Shown one piece after another: positions 25,186 to 33,072 of a stretch of DNA of 64,000 bases (position 1 is its first letter; each line of letters starts with the position of its first letter). The stretch spans positions 51,012 to 115,011 of the forward strand of contig JBJXFE010000042.1 of NCBI GenBank assembly GCA_046153875.1, in the 5' to 3' direction. This DNA is from JBJXFE01 sp046153875. GTDB taxonomy: Bacteria; Planctomycetota; Phycisphaerae; Phycisphaerales; UBA1924. The notes beneath the pieces were generated by a model. The model saw only the letters and a list, made by a program, of their open reading frames with translations, did no database searches and had not been told where the DNA came from. The position numbers and the translations under genes are program-made.

Positions 25186-25955
25186 CCGACCGACCGGCGT
25201 CAAATCGACCGAAGTGGCTCCAGATCCTCCATGCCGCGCTGGTGAACCCCATAGCGACAGTTGCTCTGGCACTGTTGCTTTGTGCGGACGCCGCGAGCAT
25301 TGCGAATCGCTACGGACATCGGTCGCGGAGCGCCATCGTCGACTCGCTCTGCGACGTGCTTCCGTTCGTTCCGCCGCGGGTGCGGTGGACGCCTGCGGCC
25401 CAGCAGCGCTGGGTTTCCTATGGCGTTCGCGAGCCCAGCGGGCTTCGGCTCATCGACCCGGATAATGACAGTTGGGACGAAGCGACGAAGCTGCTCGCCG
25501 AGCGGCCCGACGACGTGATCACGTTTACCTTCCGGCACAGTTCGTGGAAGAAGGGGCTTTGGGCCGTGTCCCGCGAGACCACGAGAACGCACTTCGAGTT
25601 CATGCCTATGGGTGCGGACTTCACGGCCGAAGAAAAGACAACACTGCGGCGGCTGATCGTCGAACAAGTGCTCCTTCCGCGCGAGCTGATCGACGCGTCG
25701 ATCGCCCCAGCTCTCATCGCTTCAGACCTGGAGTCTGAGAAGACAATTTGGTCGGGCCGCGCGCACACCTCTTTCGCCTTGCTCGCCTTCCTTGCGCTGG
25801 TCTACTCGCTGTGCTGGGTTCCCCGCGCCCCGTCGTGGCTGCGCGAGCGTCGCATCGCACGGGCCCTCGCCTGCGGCCGCTGCCCCACCTGCGGCTACAA
25901 CATCCTCGGGCTGCCCGGGTTCACCTGCCCCGAGTGCGGCAAGCCCATCCCGTAG
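25182..25955 (+). CDS. Membrane protein with C-terminal zinc ribbon (second of a tandem pair)
   Basis: 257 residues, GTG start overlapping the previous stop. Same architecture as its neighbour: N-terminal hydrophobic segment (ALVNPIATVALALLLCADA), a soluble central domain of about 150 residues, a second hydrophobic segment (SFALLAFLALVYSLCWV), a basic stretch and the ribbon CPTCGYNILGLPGFTCPECG. The central domains of the two share length and position but little sequence. A pair of membrane-anchored zinc-ribbon proteins, possibly interacting; function unknown. Confidence 0.72.
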   Translation: MTDRPASNRPKWLQILHAALVNPIATVALALLLCADAASIANRYGHRSRSAIVDSLCDVLPFVPPRVRWTPAAQQRWVSYGVREPSGLRLIDPDNDSWDEATKLLAERPDDVITFTFRHSSWKKGLWAVSRETTRTHFEFMPMGADFTAEEKTTLRRLIVEQVLLPRELIDASIAPALIASDLESEKTIWSGRAHTSFALLAFLALVYSLCWVPRAPSWLRERRIARALACGRCPTCGYNILGLPGFTCPECGKPIP

Positions 25956-26086
25956 CCCGCGCTACCCGCGCGGCACGATCGGGCACGTTTCCGACGGGCG
26001 CAAAAAGAATCCGACCGCGGTGGAAACACTCCATCGCGGCCGGTCGCGGAGATTGCTGGGTTGTACGCGGGAGGCCGCCCCGTGCG

Positions 26087-27214
26087 TTACGGGCGTTCTT
26101 CCACGAGCTTCTCGAGCTTTTTCGTGAGACGCTCGAGCCGGGCGTCCAGTTCACTCAACCGGCGATCAATTTCGGCCATCCGTTCGTTGATCCCGGCGAG
26201 CTGCCCACCCATGCCCGGCGTGCCCTGGCGGAAGAGCATGCCGCGCGGCGCCTGGCCGCCCTGGTTGGCCCGTCCGAACTGCTTCATAGCCTCTTCGTAG
26301 CCCTTCATCGCCTCCTCGTGGGCTTTCTGGTCCCACTCCATGCCGGGGGCGAACCCCTCGAACTTGAACTCGCCGAGGCCTTCCGGCGGCTCGACCGCGA
26401 AGCCCTGGACGCTCTGGACACCGAGCTGCTCGGCGTCGTACTCGGCGAGCTCGATGGTGAGGGTCTTCTCGTCGCCGTCGCGGAGAACGGTGACCTTGAG
26501 CTTGTCGCCGGGCGACTTGGTGCGGAGCAGCTCGCGGAGCTTCTCCTGCGTCGCGGGCGACTTGCCCGAGATGCGGACGACGACGTCGCCCTGCTTGAGG
26601 CCGGCCTTCGCGGCGGGGAGGCCCTCGATGACCTTCTCGATGAGGATGCCGTCGCCGGCCTCGATCTCGAGTTCACCGGCCTTGCCCTCGTCGAGCGGGC
26701 TCATGTTGATGCCGAGCATGACCTTCGGGGGGTTGACGCCCTGGGCCGGCGTGAACATGAAGGGGCCGCCGCCCTCGCCGCCGGCGAAGCGCCACGCGGT
26801 CACGGCGTCGTTCTGGCCTTGCGGCGTCGCCCACCACGCGCCGGGGCCGCCTTCGCCGCCGTGGGCGATGCCGACGCCGAGCTTCTGGATGACTTCGCCC
26901 TTCTCGTCGAGGATCTCGATCCCGCCGTCGGCGTGGCGGACGCGGTCGCTCGGGACCTCCTTGCCGTTGACCTTGGCGGAGACGATCTTGCCGTTCTCGA
27001 TCTTGAGCTCGACGGTGTCGTCGCCGTCGTTCCGGTTCATGATCGTGACGGAGTGGCCCGAGGCGGCCGCCCCGCCGCCGGCGGGATGCACCGCGGTGCG
27101 CTTCTTGACGATCGGGTTGTCGAAGCTGCCTTCGACCTTGGCGCTCTGGGCCGCGGCCACGCCCGCCGAGGCGAGCACCGCGAGAATGCCGACGTTTCGT
27201 GTCCACCTGTTCAT
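26087..27214 (-). CDS. Secreted PDZ-domain protein with C-terminal coiled coil
   Basis: 375 residues with a signal peptide (NVGILAVLASAGVAAAQ). The central PDZ domain (about residues 165-265) contains ILIEKVIEGLPAAKAGLKQG and DVVVRISGKSPATQ; there is no protease domain with it, so it is not a DegP-type enzyme. The last 40 residues form a strong coiled coil (ERMAEIDRRLSELDARLERL). Gly-rich spacers separate the parts. AGGAG before the ATG is clear. It follows the anti-sigma gene by 79 nt on the same strand, so it is a likely member or target of that sigma regulon. Confidence 0.82.
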   Translation of the reverse strand: MNRWTRNVGILAVLASAGVAAAQSAKVEGSFDNPIVKKRTAVHPAGGGAAASGHSVTIMNRNDGDDTVELKIENGKIVSAKVNGKEVPSDRVRHADGGIEILDEKGEVIQKLGVGIAHGGEGGPGAWWATPQGQNDAVTAWRFAGGEGGGPFMFTPAQGVNPPKVMLGINMSPLDEGKAGELEIEAGDGILIEKVIEGLPAAKAGLKQGDVVVRISGKSPATQEKLRELLRTKSPGDKLKVTVLRDGDEKTLTIELAEYDAEQLGVQSVQGFAVEPPEGLGEFKFEGFAPGMEWDQKAHEEAMKGYEEAMKQFGRANQGGQAPRGMLFRQGTPGMGGQLAGINERMAEIDRRLSELDARLERLTKKLEKLVEERP

Positions 27215-27293
27215 GCCTGCTCCTTTGTCATCCGCGTGTTCGGAGTTTCTGACCCACCGTGTGGCTGTTGAACGCGATATTCGCGTGAACCGC

Positions 27294-27917
27294 TCAGAAA
27301 GGCCTCTCGCCCGGCGCGACGCGCCGCAGCCGCAGAGGGACGGCCCGACCGGCGTCGTCCGCGCCGAGGCCGTAGAGATCGTCGACGACCGCGCGCTCCA
27401 TGATCTGACGGATGAAAATGACCTCGAACTGGCCGTCGGGCGCGGGGCGGACGTCCTGCATGACGAACTCGGGCACCTGTCCGACGACCGTCCCGCTCTG
27501 CCGCCCCTGGTCGAGGTACTGCCGCAGCGTGTCCTGCGGCGAGCCCGTCGGCATGAGCGGCAGCGAGGCGCGATCCGCGCCGGTGCCTAGGCCGCCGGAG
27601 GGAAGCCGCCAGCCCGTGGCCCAGACGAGGACGAGGGCGGCGGCGGCGGCCCATCCGCCCCAGAGCCCGATCATCCGGAAGCGTTCGGTGAGGCGCGCGC
27701 TCATGTGCTCCCCGACGGGGGCTTCGATGAAGTCGGCGGCGCCGACAGCGCGGTTGACGGCCGAGGTGAGGGCCGCGGCGTCGCGCTGGAGCTCGGCGAG
27801 CTCGCGCCACATCAAGGCGTCGCGCTCGGCCCAGGCGCGGAAGGTCGTCCATTCCTGCTCCGACGCGTCGCCGTCGGCCACCCGCGCGATCAGGATGTCC
27901 CGTTCAAGCTCGCTCAT
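27294..27917 (-). CDS. Putative membrane anti-sigma factor
   Basis: 207 residues from ATG 27917, which overlaps the sigma factor stop by 4 nt (ATGA). The N-terminal cytoplasmic part (MSELERDILIARVADGDASE) resembles an anti-sigma domain but has no HxxxCxxC zinc motif. A single membrane segment lies near residues 85-105 (GGWAAAAALVLVWATGW), followed by an outside domain of about 100 residues with QFEVIFIRQIMERAVVDDL. The one-TM, inside-out topology and position right after an ECF sigma gene make an anti-sigma role likely; this is inference from context. Confidence 0.75.
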   Translation of the reverse strand: MSELERDILIARVADGDASEQEWTTFRAWAERDALMWRELAELQRDAAALTSAVNRAVGAADFIEAPVGEHMSARLTERFRMIGLWGGWAAAAALVLVWATGWRLPSGGLGTGADRASLPLMPTGSPQDTLRQYLDQGRQSGTVVGQVPEFVMQDVRPAPDGQFEVIFIRQIMERAVVDDLYGLGADDAGRAVPLRLRRVAPGERPF

Positions 27918-28552
27918 GGCTCGGTCCTTGTGCCCATCCGCCCGCTCCCACCCTCTCGGGCCGCCTGCCCCTGCGGCTCGCCGCTTTCGGTCTGGAACGC
28001 CAGTTCGCGGAGCATCCTGCGCCCGCGGGCGATGCGTGTTTCGATGGTCGATTCCGGCAGCCCCGTCAGCTCGCTGATCTGGCGGTAGTTCATGCCGCGG
28101 ACGCAGCGAAGGAGGAGCGGTTCGCGGTAACCCTCCGGGAGCGTGCGGGCCAGGCCCAGGAGCCGGGCGGCCTCGTCGTGCTCGCCGGCCTGCCGCGGCG
28201 GACCGGCGGCATCTGAGGCGGGCGCGTTGTCGTGCGTCAGCGCGAGCTTGGGATGACGGCGGCGGCGGGTGGCGTCGCGCCCCGCGGCGCGGGCGGCGTT
28301 GATGGCGACGGTGCGGAGCCAGGGCTTGAGCATCGCGTCGTCCCGAAGCCTGCTGATGGTCCGCACGAAGGTCATGGCCACGTCCTGGAGGAGGTCGTCG
28401 AGTTCGCACTCACCCGGCTTGTGGGCGAGGAGGATCGCGGCGACCCATCGCCGGTGCCGCTGCCACAGAAGGCGGACGGCATCCACGTCGCCGCGGATGG
28501 CGGCGGCGGTCAACGCACGTTCGTGTCCGCCGTCCTCCACGGTCACAACCAT
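27914..28552 (-). CDS. ECF-type RNA polymerase sigma factor
   Basis: 212 residues. Region 2 is ELDDLLQDVAMTFVRTISRL followed by the KPWLRTVAINAARAAGRD part of 2.4; region 4 is LPEGYREPLLLRCVRGMNYR and ISELTGLPESTIETRIARG, the -35 binding helix-turn-helix. The C-terminus is a Gly/Arg-rich tail. It directs RNA polymerase to a specific regulon and should be held by the overlapping downstream anti-sigma gene. Its promoter is not evident; the region to tatC (28553-28776) has no gene, with only a candidate TATTCT at 28669. Confidence 0.92.
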   Translation of the reverse strand: MVVTVEDGGHERALTAAAIRGDVDAVRLLWQRHRRWVAAILLAHKPGECELDDLLQDVAMTFVRTISRLRDDAMLKPWLRTVAINAARAAGRDATRRRRHPKLALTHDNAPASDAAGPPRQAGEHDEAARLLGLARTLPEGYREPLLLRCVRGMNYRQISELTGLPESTIETRIARGRRMLRELAFQTESGEPQGQAAREGGSGRMGTRTEP

Positions 28553-28776
28553 CTCCGCGATTCAGGAACCAGAGATGCGCGAGGGGCCCCAACCCGCCAC
28601 CACCCGCGCGGAATCCTTCGTCCGAAAAGCCCGTGCGGACCCTTCCACGGAGTGGCCCCCGGACCAGCTATTCTCACACGGCGCGGACGACCTTGGAAGG
28701 TCTACGCGAGCCGCGGAGCTTCGGCCCACCCGGGCCGTTCACTCTTCCGCGGGTGACCCGAACCGGCACAGAACCC

Positions 28777-29820
28777 ATGGCCCGCAGCCCTCACCACAAG
28801 CGGACGCAAGATGGGCGGACGATGCCGTTCGGCGACCACCTGGAGGAGCTGCGGCGGCGGCTGATCTGGGCGCTCGTCGGGCTGGCCCCCATTTTCCTGC
28901 TGTCGATGGTCTTCGGGCGCGAGCTGCTCGAACTGCTCATCGCGCCGGTGCAGGAGCAGCTCCGTGCCGCGGGGCAACCCGACAAGCTGCAAGTCACCGG
29001 ACCGCTTGAGTCCATCGGCGCCTGGCTGCGCGTCGGCTTTGCCGCGACGATCATGGTCGGCCTGCCGTGGGTGGTGTGGCAGTTCTGGCTGTTTGTCGCG
29101 CCGGGGCTGCACGAGCACGAGAAGCGCTTCGCCCGCATCGTCATGCCGATGAGCGCGGCCCTCACCGTGCTCGGCATCGCGTTCCTGTACTTCGTGATGC
29201 TGCCGGCGATGCTCCTCTTCCTGATCCAGTTCGGAGCGGAGCTGTCGCGCCCCGAGGTGCGCACCGAACCGCCTCCGCCGGGGCTGGTGCTGCCGCCCGG
29301 CCCGCCGGCGCTCGACGCGGATCCCCCGAACCCCGACGCGGGAACGTGGTGGTACAACCGGGAGTTGCACCAGTTCCGGTATGCGATCCCCAAGTTCGAC
29401 GCCGACGGCAAGCCCGCCGGCGTCGAGGGGATCGTCGGCATCACAGCATTGCCCGAGACCGGCATCCAGCAGCAGTACCGCATCAGCGAATACACCAGCC
29501 TCGTGTTCTTCATGGGCATCGCGTTCGCGATCGGGTTCCAGACGCCGGTCGTGGTGCTGCTCGCCGGGTGGGTCGGGCTGGTGGACCGGGCGTTCCTGGC
29601 GAAGAACCGCAAGTACGCGGTGTTCGTGTGCGCGGTGGCGGCCGCGGTGCTCACGCCGTCGCCCGATCCGTTCTCGATGATGGTGCTGGCCGTGCCGCTG
29701 TACGTGCTGTACGAGTTCGGGCTGGTGCTGCTGCGCGTGATGCCGGCGCGGCGCGTGGCGGGCGGACCCGCGACGGCGAGCGCCGCGCGGAAAGAGCCGC
29801 CGGACGCGGGGGACCTGTGA
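28777..29820 (+). CDS. tatC: Sec-independent protein translocase TatC, with large periplasmic insertion
   Basis: Core subunit of the twin-arginine export system in the inner membrane. The N-terminal MPFGDHLEELRRRLIWALVG is the diagnostic cytoplasmic segment, and six membrane helices can be placed (for example WVVWQFWLFVAPGL and VVLLAGWVGLVDRAFLAKNRKYA). At 347 residues it is about 90 longer than most TatC proteins. The extra is a hydrophilic block between the third and fourth helices (about residues 155-235) that starts Pro-rich and includes GTWWYNRELHQFRYAIP. The tatC stop overlaps the GTG of tadA by 4 nt. No tatA/B gene is nearby. Confidence 0.93.
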   Translation: MARSPHHKRTQDGRTMPFGDHLEELRRRLIWALVGLAPIFLLSMVFGRELLELLIAPVQEQLRAAGQPDKLQVTGPLESIGAWLRVGFAATIMVGLPWVVWQFWLFVAPGLHEHEKRFARIVMPMSAALTVLGIAFLYFVMLPAMLLFLIQFGAELSRPEVRTEPPPPGLVLPPGPPALDADPPNPDAGTWWYNRELHQFRYAIPKFDADGKPAGVEGIVGITALPETGIQQQYRISEYTSLVFFMGIAFAIGFQTPVVVLLAGWVGLVDRAFLAKNRKYAVFVCAVAAAVLTPSPDPFSMMVLAVPLYVLYEFGLVLLRVMPARRVAGGPATASAARKEPPDAGDL

Positions 29821-30332
29821 GCGGCGATCCGGGAAGCATGGAAGCGTTCGGCCCGCCGGCCGCGACGGACGCGGATCGGGCGATGATGGGGCGCGCGCTG
29901 GAGCTGGCGCGCGAGGCGGCATCGATCGGCGAGGTACCCGTCGGCGCGGTGGTGTACGAGACCGCGACCGGGCGGGTGCTGGGCGAGGGTTTCAACCGGC
30001 GCGAGATTGACAAAGACCCTGCGGCGCACGCGGAGCTGCTGGCGATCCGGGCGGCGTGCCGTGCCCTGGGCGACTGGCGGTTGAACGCGTGCACGCTGGC
30101 GGTCACGCTCGAACCGTGCGCCATGTGCGCCGGACTGATCGTCAACGCGCGCGTCGGGCGGCTGGTCTATGGGGCGGCCGACCCGAAGGCCGGGGCGGCG
30201 GACACGCTGTACGCGATCACACGCGACCCACGGCTCAATCACCGCGTGACGCCGATCGGGGGTGTGCGGGCGGAGGAGTCGGCGGCGCTGCTCCGCGCGT
30301 TCTTCCGGAAGCTGCGCGTGCCCGGGGCGTAG
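29817..30332 (+). CDS. tadA: tRNA-specific adenosine deaminase
   Basis: Deaminates A34 of tRNA(Arg) to inosine; 171 residues from GTG 29817, overlapping the tatC stop (an ATG at 29838 is the alternative). Zinc and catalytic motifs are complete: HAELLAIRAA (His and Glu) and PCAMCAG (two Cys). EVPVGAVVYE and YGAADPKAGAADTL are TadA-like. The cytidine/guanine deaminase families share the fold, but the segment RNALGDWRLN-like ALGDWRLNACTLAVTLEP favours TadA. Co-transcribed with tatC and probably mutM. Confidence 0.92.
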   Translation: MSGDPGSMEAFGPPAATDADRAMMGRALELAREAASIGEVPVGAVVYETATGRVLGEGFNRREIDKDPAAHAELLAIRAACRALGDWRLNACTLAVTLEPCAMCAGLIVNARVGRLVYGAADPKAGAADTLYAITRDPRLNHRVTPIGGVRAEESAALLRAFFRKLRVPGA

Positions 30333-30340
30333 GATCGCGC

Positions 30341-31216
30341 ATGCCCGAACTGCCCGAAGTCGAGCATCTGCGCCGCACGCTCGCGGCGGTGCTGCCGGGG
30401 CGGCGGGTGGTGAGGGCGGTGCTGCACCGGGGGGATATGTGCGCGATGCCCAAGGGTCGCGCGGCCGGCGCGCGGGCGCTGCTGAAGGGCGGGGTGTTCG
30501 TAGCGCCCGCGCGTCATGGCAAACAGCTCGCGCTCGTGACGAAGGACGGGCGCGCCCTGCGCGTCCACCTGGGGATGACCGGCCAGCTCTTTGTGCTCGG
30601 GCGCGGGCGCACCCCGCCCCGACCCGACCATGTCCATGCCGAGTGGGTTCTGGATGATGGTTCGAGGATGCTCTTCCGCGACCCGCGCCGCTTCGGTGGG
30701 ATGGCGGCGTACGCGACGCTCGACGCGCTGCGCGCCGCGGAGTGGTCGCCGCTGGGCCCGGACGCGCTGACGATCGAGGCGAACAGCCTGGGCGCGGCGC
30801 TGCGCGGGACCCGACGGGCCGTGAAAGCGGCGCTTCTGGATCAGGCGGTGCTCGCCGGCGTGGGCAACATCTACGCGGATGAGTCGCTGTTCGCGGCCGG
30901 GATCCACCCGTGCCGGCGGGCCGACCGCCTCGGGGCGGCTGAAGTCTCCCGGCTCTGCGGCACGATCCGTGCGACGCTGACGCGGGCGGTTGAGGCGGGC
31001 GGCTCAACGCTCCGCGACTACGTGGACGGCAACGGCGCGCCGGGCGGGTACCAGCGATCGCGGCTGGTGTACGGGCGAAGCGGGGAGGCTTGCCCGACGT
31101 GCCGAACGGCGCTCCGCGTGACCCGGGTCGCCCAGCGGACCACGGTGTACTGCCGGGCCTGTCAGCCGCGGACGGGGCGACGGCCAATATCACGTTTTTC
31201 CACATCGTCCGCCTGA
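30341..31216 (+). CDS. mutM: Formamidopyrimidine-DNA glycosylase
   Basis: Base-excision repair enzyme removing 8-oxoG and formamidopyrimidines with AP-lyase activity. 291 residues. The mature N-terminal catalytic Pro-Glu is present in MPELPEVEHLRR, HLGMTGQLFV gives the conserved lysine-side region, DQAVLAGVGNIYADESLF the helix-two-turn-helix and the C-terminal zinc finger is CPTC...(16)...CRAC. GNAPGGYQRSRLVYGR precedes the finger. TAGGAT at 30330-30335 lies 5 nt before the ATG and overlaps the tadA stop, so a secondary leaderless promoter is possible. A DnaA box overlaps its 3' end. Confidence 0.95.
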   Translation: MPELPEVEHLRRTLAAVLPGRRVVRAVLHRGDMCAMPKGRAAGARALLKGGVFVAPARHGKQLALVTKDGRALRVHLGMTGQLFVLGRGRTPPRPDHVHAEWVLDDGSRMLFRDPRRFGGMAAYATLDALRAAEWSPLGPDALTIEANSLGAALRGTRRAVKAALLDQAVLAGVGNIYADESLFAAGIHPCRRADRLGAAEVSRLCGTIRATLTRAVEAGGSTLRDYVDGNGAPGGYQRSRLVYGRSGEACPTCRTALRVTRVAQRTTVYCRACQPRTGRRPISRFSTSSA

Positions 31217-31534
31217 CGCGAGGTTGTGGGTCTGGCCCGCCCCTGGGTCGGGGCGGTGGTTCGGAGCATCGACGGGTTCGAGCATCTACGACTAAGAGGT
31301 GATGGATTAAGCATCAGTAGTCCTAACGGCGGACGGTTTGTGGACTTCGGCGAGTTGGTGTTGCAACACCCTGTCAAATGAGGATTTACAACGCCGATCA
31401 GCGCATAGAAACCTGTCAGTTGGCCGATCGCCGCTGTCCGCTTGCGGCACGACCGATGGCGGAGGACGGGCTACCGACACGCGCTGGTCCGGGCGGATGT
31501 TCAGCAACGGTCGCGGGCGGATCGGTTTTCCACA
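31196..31534. other. Candidate chromosomal replication origin region
   Basis: A 394-base gap separates the convergent 3' ends of mutM and dnaA and holds no gene. Two copies of TTTTCCACA, matching the consensus DnaA box TTWTNCACA, lie at 31196-31204 and 31526-31534 on the plus strand. Between them are a 14-bp perfect palindrome (31357-31370) and an AT-rich patch CAAATGAGGATTTACAA (31375-31391), rare in this GC-rich sequence. Position beside dnaA supports an oriC role; only two strong boxes were found, so this is tentative. Confidence 0.45.
31357..31370. repeat. Perfect 14-bp palindrome in the candidate origin
   Basis: GGTGTTGCAACACC is its own reverse complement. It lies between the two DnaA-box matches and could be a protein-binding site. 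Confidence 0.7.
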
Positions 31535-31610
31535 GTTGATCCCGACCCGCCTGGCGGCTCGGAATTCAGCTCAAACACCAGCTCGTTCAGGTCAACGACA
31601 CCCGTTCGGG

Positions 31611-32951
31611 TCACGCCGTTCGGGCGGGGGGCGTTCGCAGGCGATCGCCGAGCGCGACGAGGACGGAATCGAACTCCGTATCGGCCTTGCGGCGCGTGTC
31701 CACGGTCTTCACCGCGTGCATGACGGTGGTGTGGTCGCGGCCGCCGAAGTACCCGCCGATTTCTTCCAGCGAGTGGTTCGTGTGCTCGCGGGCGAGGTAC
31801 ATGCAGATCTGGCGCGGGATGGTGACCGAGCGGTGGCGGCGCTTGGACTGGAGGTCGGTGAGGCGGATGCCGTAGAACTCGATGACGGCGGAGATCACGG
31901 TCTGGATGGTGGGTTCGTTGTTGGCGCGGGTCGGGGGGTCGCCCACGACAAGCTGGGCGAGGGCGAGGTCGATGGGGCGCTCGTCGACGGACGACTGCAT
32001 CTGGAGGCGGATGATGGTCCCCTCGAGCTCGCGGATGTTGGTGTCGACGCGGGTGGCGACGTAGCCGATCACGTCGTCGGGAAGGTCGACGCCGCGGAGC
32101 GTGGCCTTGCGCTTGAGGATGGCCACGCGGGTCTCGTAGCCCGGCTGCTGGATGGGGGCGACGACGCCGGAGTTGAAGCGGCTGACGAGGCGCTTCTCGA
32201 GGTGCGGGATTTCCTCCGGGGCGGCGTCGGAGGAGAGGACGATCTGCTTGCCGGCCTGGTGGAGGCTGTTGAAGGTGTGGAAGAACTCCTCCTGGCTCCG
32301 GTCACGCTTGGCCAGGAAGTGGATGTCGTCGACGATGAGGACGTCGACGCCCCGGAACCGATTGCGGAAGTTGCTCATCGCGCCGGCCTGGACCGCGTCC
32401 ATGTAGCGGGTGATGAAGCTGTCGCACGAGGTGAGGTGGATGGACGCCTGGGGGTCGCGGGCGAGCACTTTCAGGCAGACCGCCTGGAGGAGGTGCGTCT
32501 TGCCGAGGCCGACGCCCCCGTGGATGAACAGCGGGTTGTAGGTGCGTCCCGGGGCCTCGGCGACGGCGAGTGCGGCGGCGTGGGCGAGGCGGTTGTTGGG
32601 CCCGATGATGAAGTGCTCGAAGGAGAAATCGGGGTTGATGACGAGGGCGTCCTCGCGTCGGGCGGGCGGGCGCTCCGGCTGGGCGGCGGCCGGCTCCGCG
32701 GTCTCGTCCGGCCCCAGGAACTGGACGGAGAGGAGCATGCCGGTGGCGGCGCGGGCGGCCTCGCTGAAGGCCTTGCGGCACTCGCGGTCGAGGTAGTCCC
32801 GGTGGACGGTCGATTGGGCGCGGACGCGGAGCACGCCGCCGTTGATCCCGAGCGGTTCGAGCAGCTCGAACCACTGGCGGCGCACCTCCGGGTGCTGCGC
32901 GCGCAGGTGCGCGAGGACCTGCGGCCAGAGTCGATCGTTCGCGTCGGGCAT
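31611..32951 (-). CDS. dnaA: Chromosomal replication initiator protein DnaA
   Basis: 446 residues from ATG 32951. All four domains are visible: N-terminal interaction domain (RLWPQVLAHLRAQHP), a short linker, the AAA+ ATPase with Walker A GGVGLGKTHLLQA and Walker B VLIVDDIHFLAKR, and the DNA-binding domain IV with RHRSVTIPRQICMYLAREHT and GGRDHTTVMHA. It binds DnaA boxes and opens oriC. No dnaN or recF follows, unlike many bacteria. No TANNNT box or strong Shine-Dalgarno was seen upstream; the 121-base gap to the next gene carries no DnaA-box match. Confidence 0.97.
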   Translation of the reverse strand: MPDANDRLWPQVLAHLRAQHPEVRRQWFELLEPLGINGGVLRVRAQSTVHRDYLDRECRKAFSEAARAATGMLLSVQFLGPDETAEPAAAQPERPPARREDALVINPDFSFEHFIIGPNNRLAHAAALAVAEAPGRTYNPLFIHGGVGLGKTHLLQAVCLKVLARDPQASIHLTSCDSFITRYMDAVQAGAMSNFRNRFRGVDVLIVDDIHFLAKRDRSQEEFFHTFNSLHQAGKQIVLSSDAAPEEIPHLEKRLVSRFNSGVVAPIQQPGYETRVAILKRKATLRGVDLPDDVIGYVATRVDTNIRELEGTIIRLQMQSSVDERPIDLALAQLVVGDPPTRANNEPTIQTVISAVIEFYGIRLTDLQSKRRHRSVTIPRQICMYLAREHTNHSLEEIGGYFGGRDHTTVMHAVKTVDTRRKADTEFDSVLVALGDRLRTPPARTA

Positions 32952-33072
32952 GGAGAGGGCGTTCCCGATCCGACCGGGCGCGACCACGTGCCCTCGGCGC
33001 GGGCACGAGTTCCCGCGTCGGACGCACGCCGCCGTTCCGGCTCTGTCCACCGTCAACCCACCGGGGTTCAAC

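Noticed and set aside
31261..31320. GGGTTCGAGC segment resembling a tRNA T-loop
   Set aside because: No acceptor, D or anticodon stems can be paired around it.
31162..31377. Small minus-strand open frame in the candidate origin
   Set aside because: No start signal, no GC3 coding bias, and it runs through the mutM 3' end.
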